64,000 nt of DNA from Haliclona indistincta. Taxonomy: Eukaryota > Porifera > Demospongiae > Haplosclerida > Chalinidae. Below the pieces are notes generated by a model, which saw only the letters and a list, made by a program, of their open reading frames with translations, made no database searches and was not told the origin of the DNA. Shown piece after piece: positions 63,861-64,000 of the stretch (the stretch's first letter is position 1; each line of letters opens with the position of its first letter). Location: positions 5,148,018 to 5,212,017 of the forward strand of contig OZ024789.1 of assembly GCA_964017065.1 (NCBI GenBank), in the 5' to 3' direction. Both the position numbers and the translations under genes were made by a program.

Positions 63861-64000
63861 ACTCGACTATAGCTACGCTCGCTAACAGCGAGAGAGCTAG
63901 CTTTTTAGCTAAGACAAGGTTTTAGAGCAAGCACACAAAAAACTAGCACTTACGTAATAAACGGAAATGTACGGAACGCGTGTTCAATTTTATCCGGATT
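63861..64000. promoter_or_regulatory. Upstream region of SOSS-B
   Basis: 140 bp 5' of the SOSS-B start (minus strand). It contains a short inverted pair around CGCTCGCTAACAGCGAG. No TATA box seen. Confidence 0.3.

Overview
The window reads as nuclear DNA of an animal, most likely an early-branching one such as a sponge. The evidence is AT-rich sequence, standard code, GT-AG introns of mostly 70-1600 bp, and clear animal orthologues at the right-hand end: two Rab7 GTPases, the ciliary protein CFAP100, the single-strand DNA binding protein SOSS-B, and the first exons of imidazolonepropionase (AMDHD1). A lone Death-domain exon fits the same picture. The phylum is inference.

Positions 1 to about 50,440 hold a tandem, same-strand family of intronless genes for a secreted protein of about 280 residues: a signal peptide followed by six NHL-type beta-propeller blades. 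I count seven open copies (starts 1780, 10896, 17568, 23595, 28358, 32233, 38711) and eleven broken or truncated ones (7798, 8312, 13006, 20115, 21966, 27482, 29890, 33777, 40740, 45335, 49598). Copies share a near-invariant core promoter (TATATAA about 84 bp before the ATG), a common 5' leader and a 3' UTR whose ends can pair with each other. Protein differences are concentrated at equivalent B-C and D-A loop positions of the blades, which in NHL propellers form one face. I read the array as a diversifying repertoire of secreted recognition propellers; function is unknown.

The spacers are segmental duplications and short transposable elements: TA-flanked MITEs (two with empty sites visible in sister copies), a hAT-type MITE with an 8-bp target duplication in a 5' leader, large foldback elements, and a long-inverted-repeat element flanked by CAACG. 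Three spacers (9.95, 12.1 and 14.8 kb) carry antisense copies of what looks like AMDHD1 exon 3, each joined to about 30 nt of the propeller signal-peptide sequence. AMDHD1 exons 1-2 lie at 51.5-51.9 kb on the same (minus) strand, so the array may have grown inside or through the AMDHD1 locus.

From 51.5 kb on the sequence is ordinary, compact gene space: AMDHD1 (minus) head-to-head with a divergent Rab7-like gene (plus), CFAP100 (plus, 14 exons, RFX X-box just upstream), canonical Rab7 (plus) and SOSS-B (minus, five exons, histidine-rich tail). The two Rab7 genes share exon structure and flank CFAP100, which points to a local duplication. The first has lost the catalytic glutamine and one of the paired prenylated cysteines.
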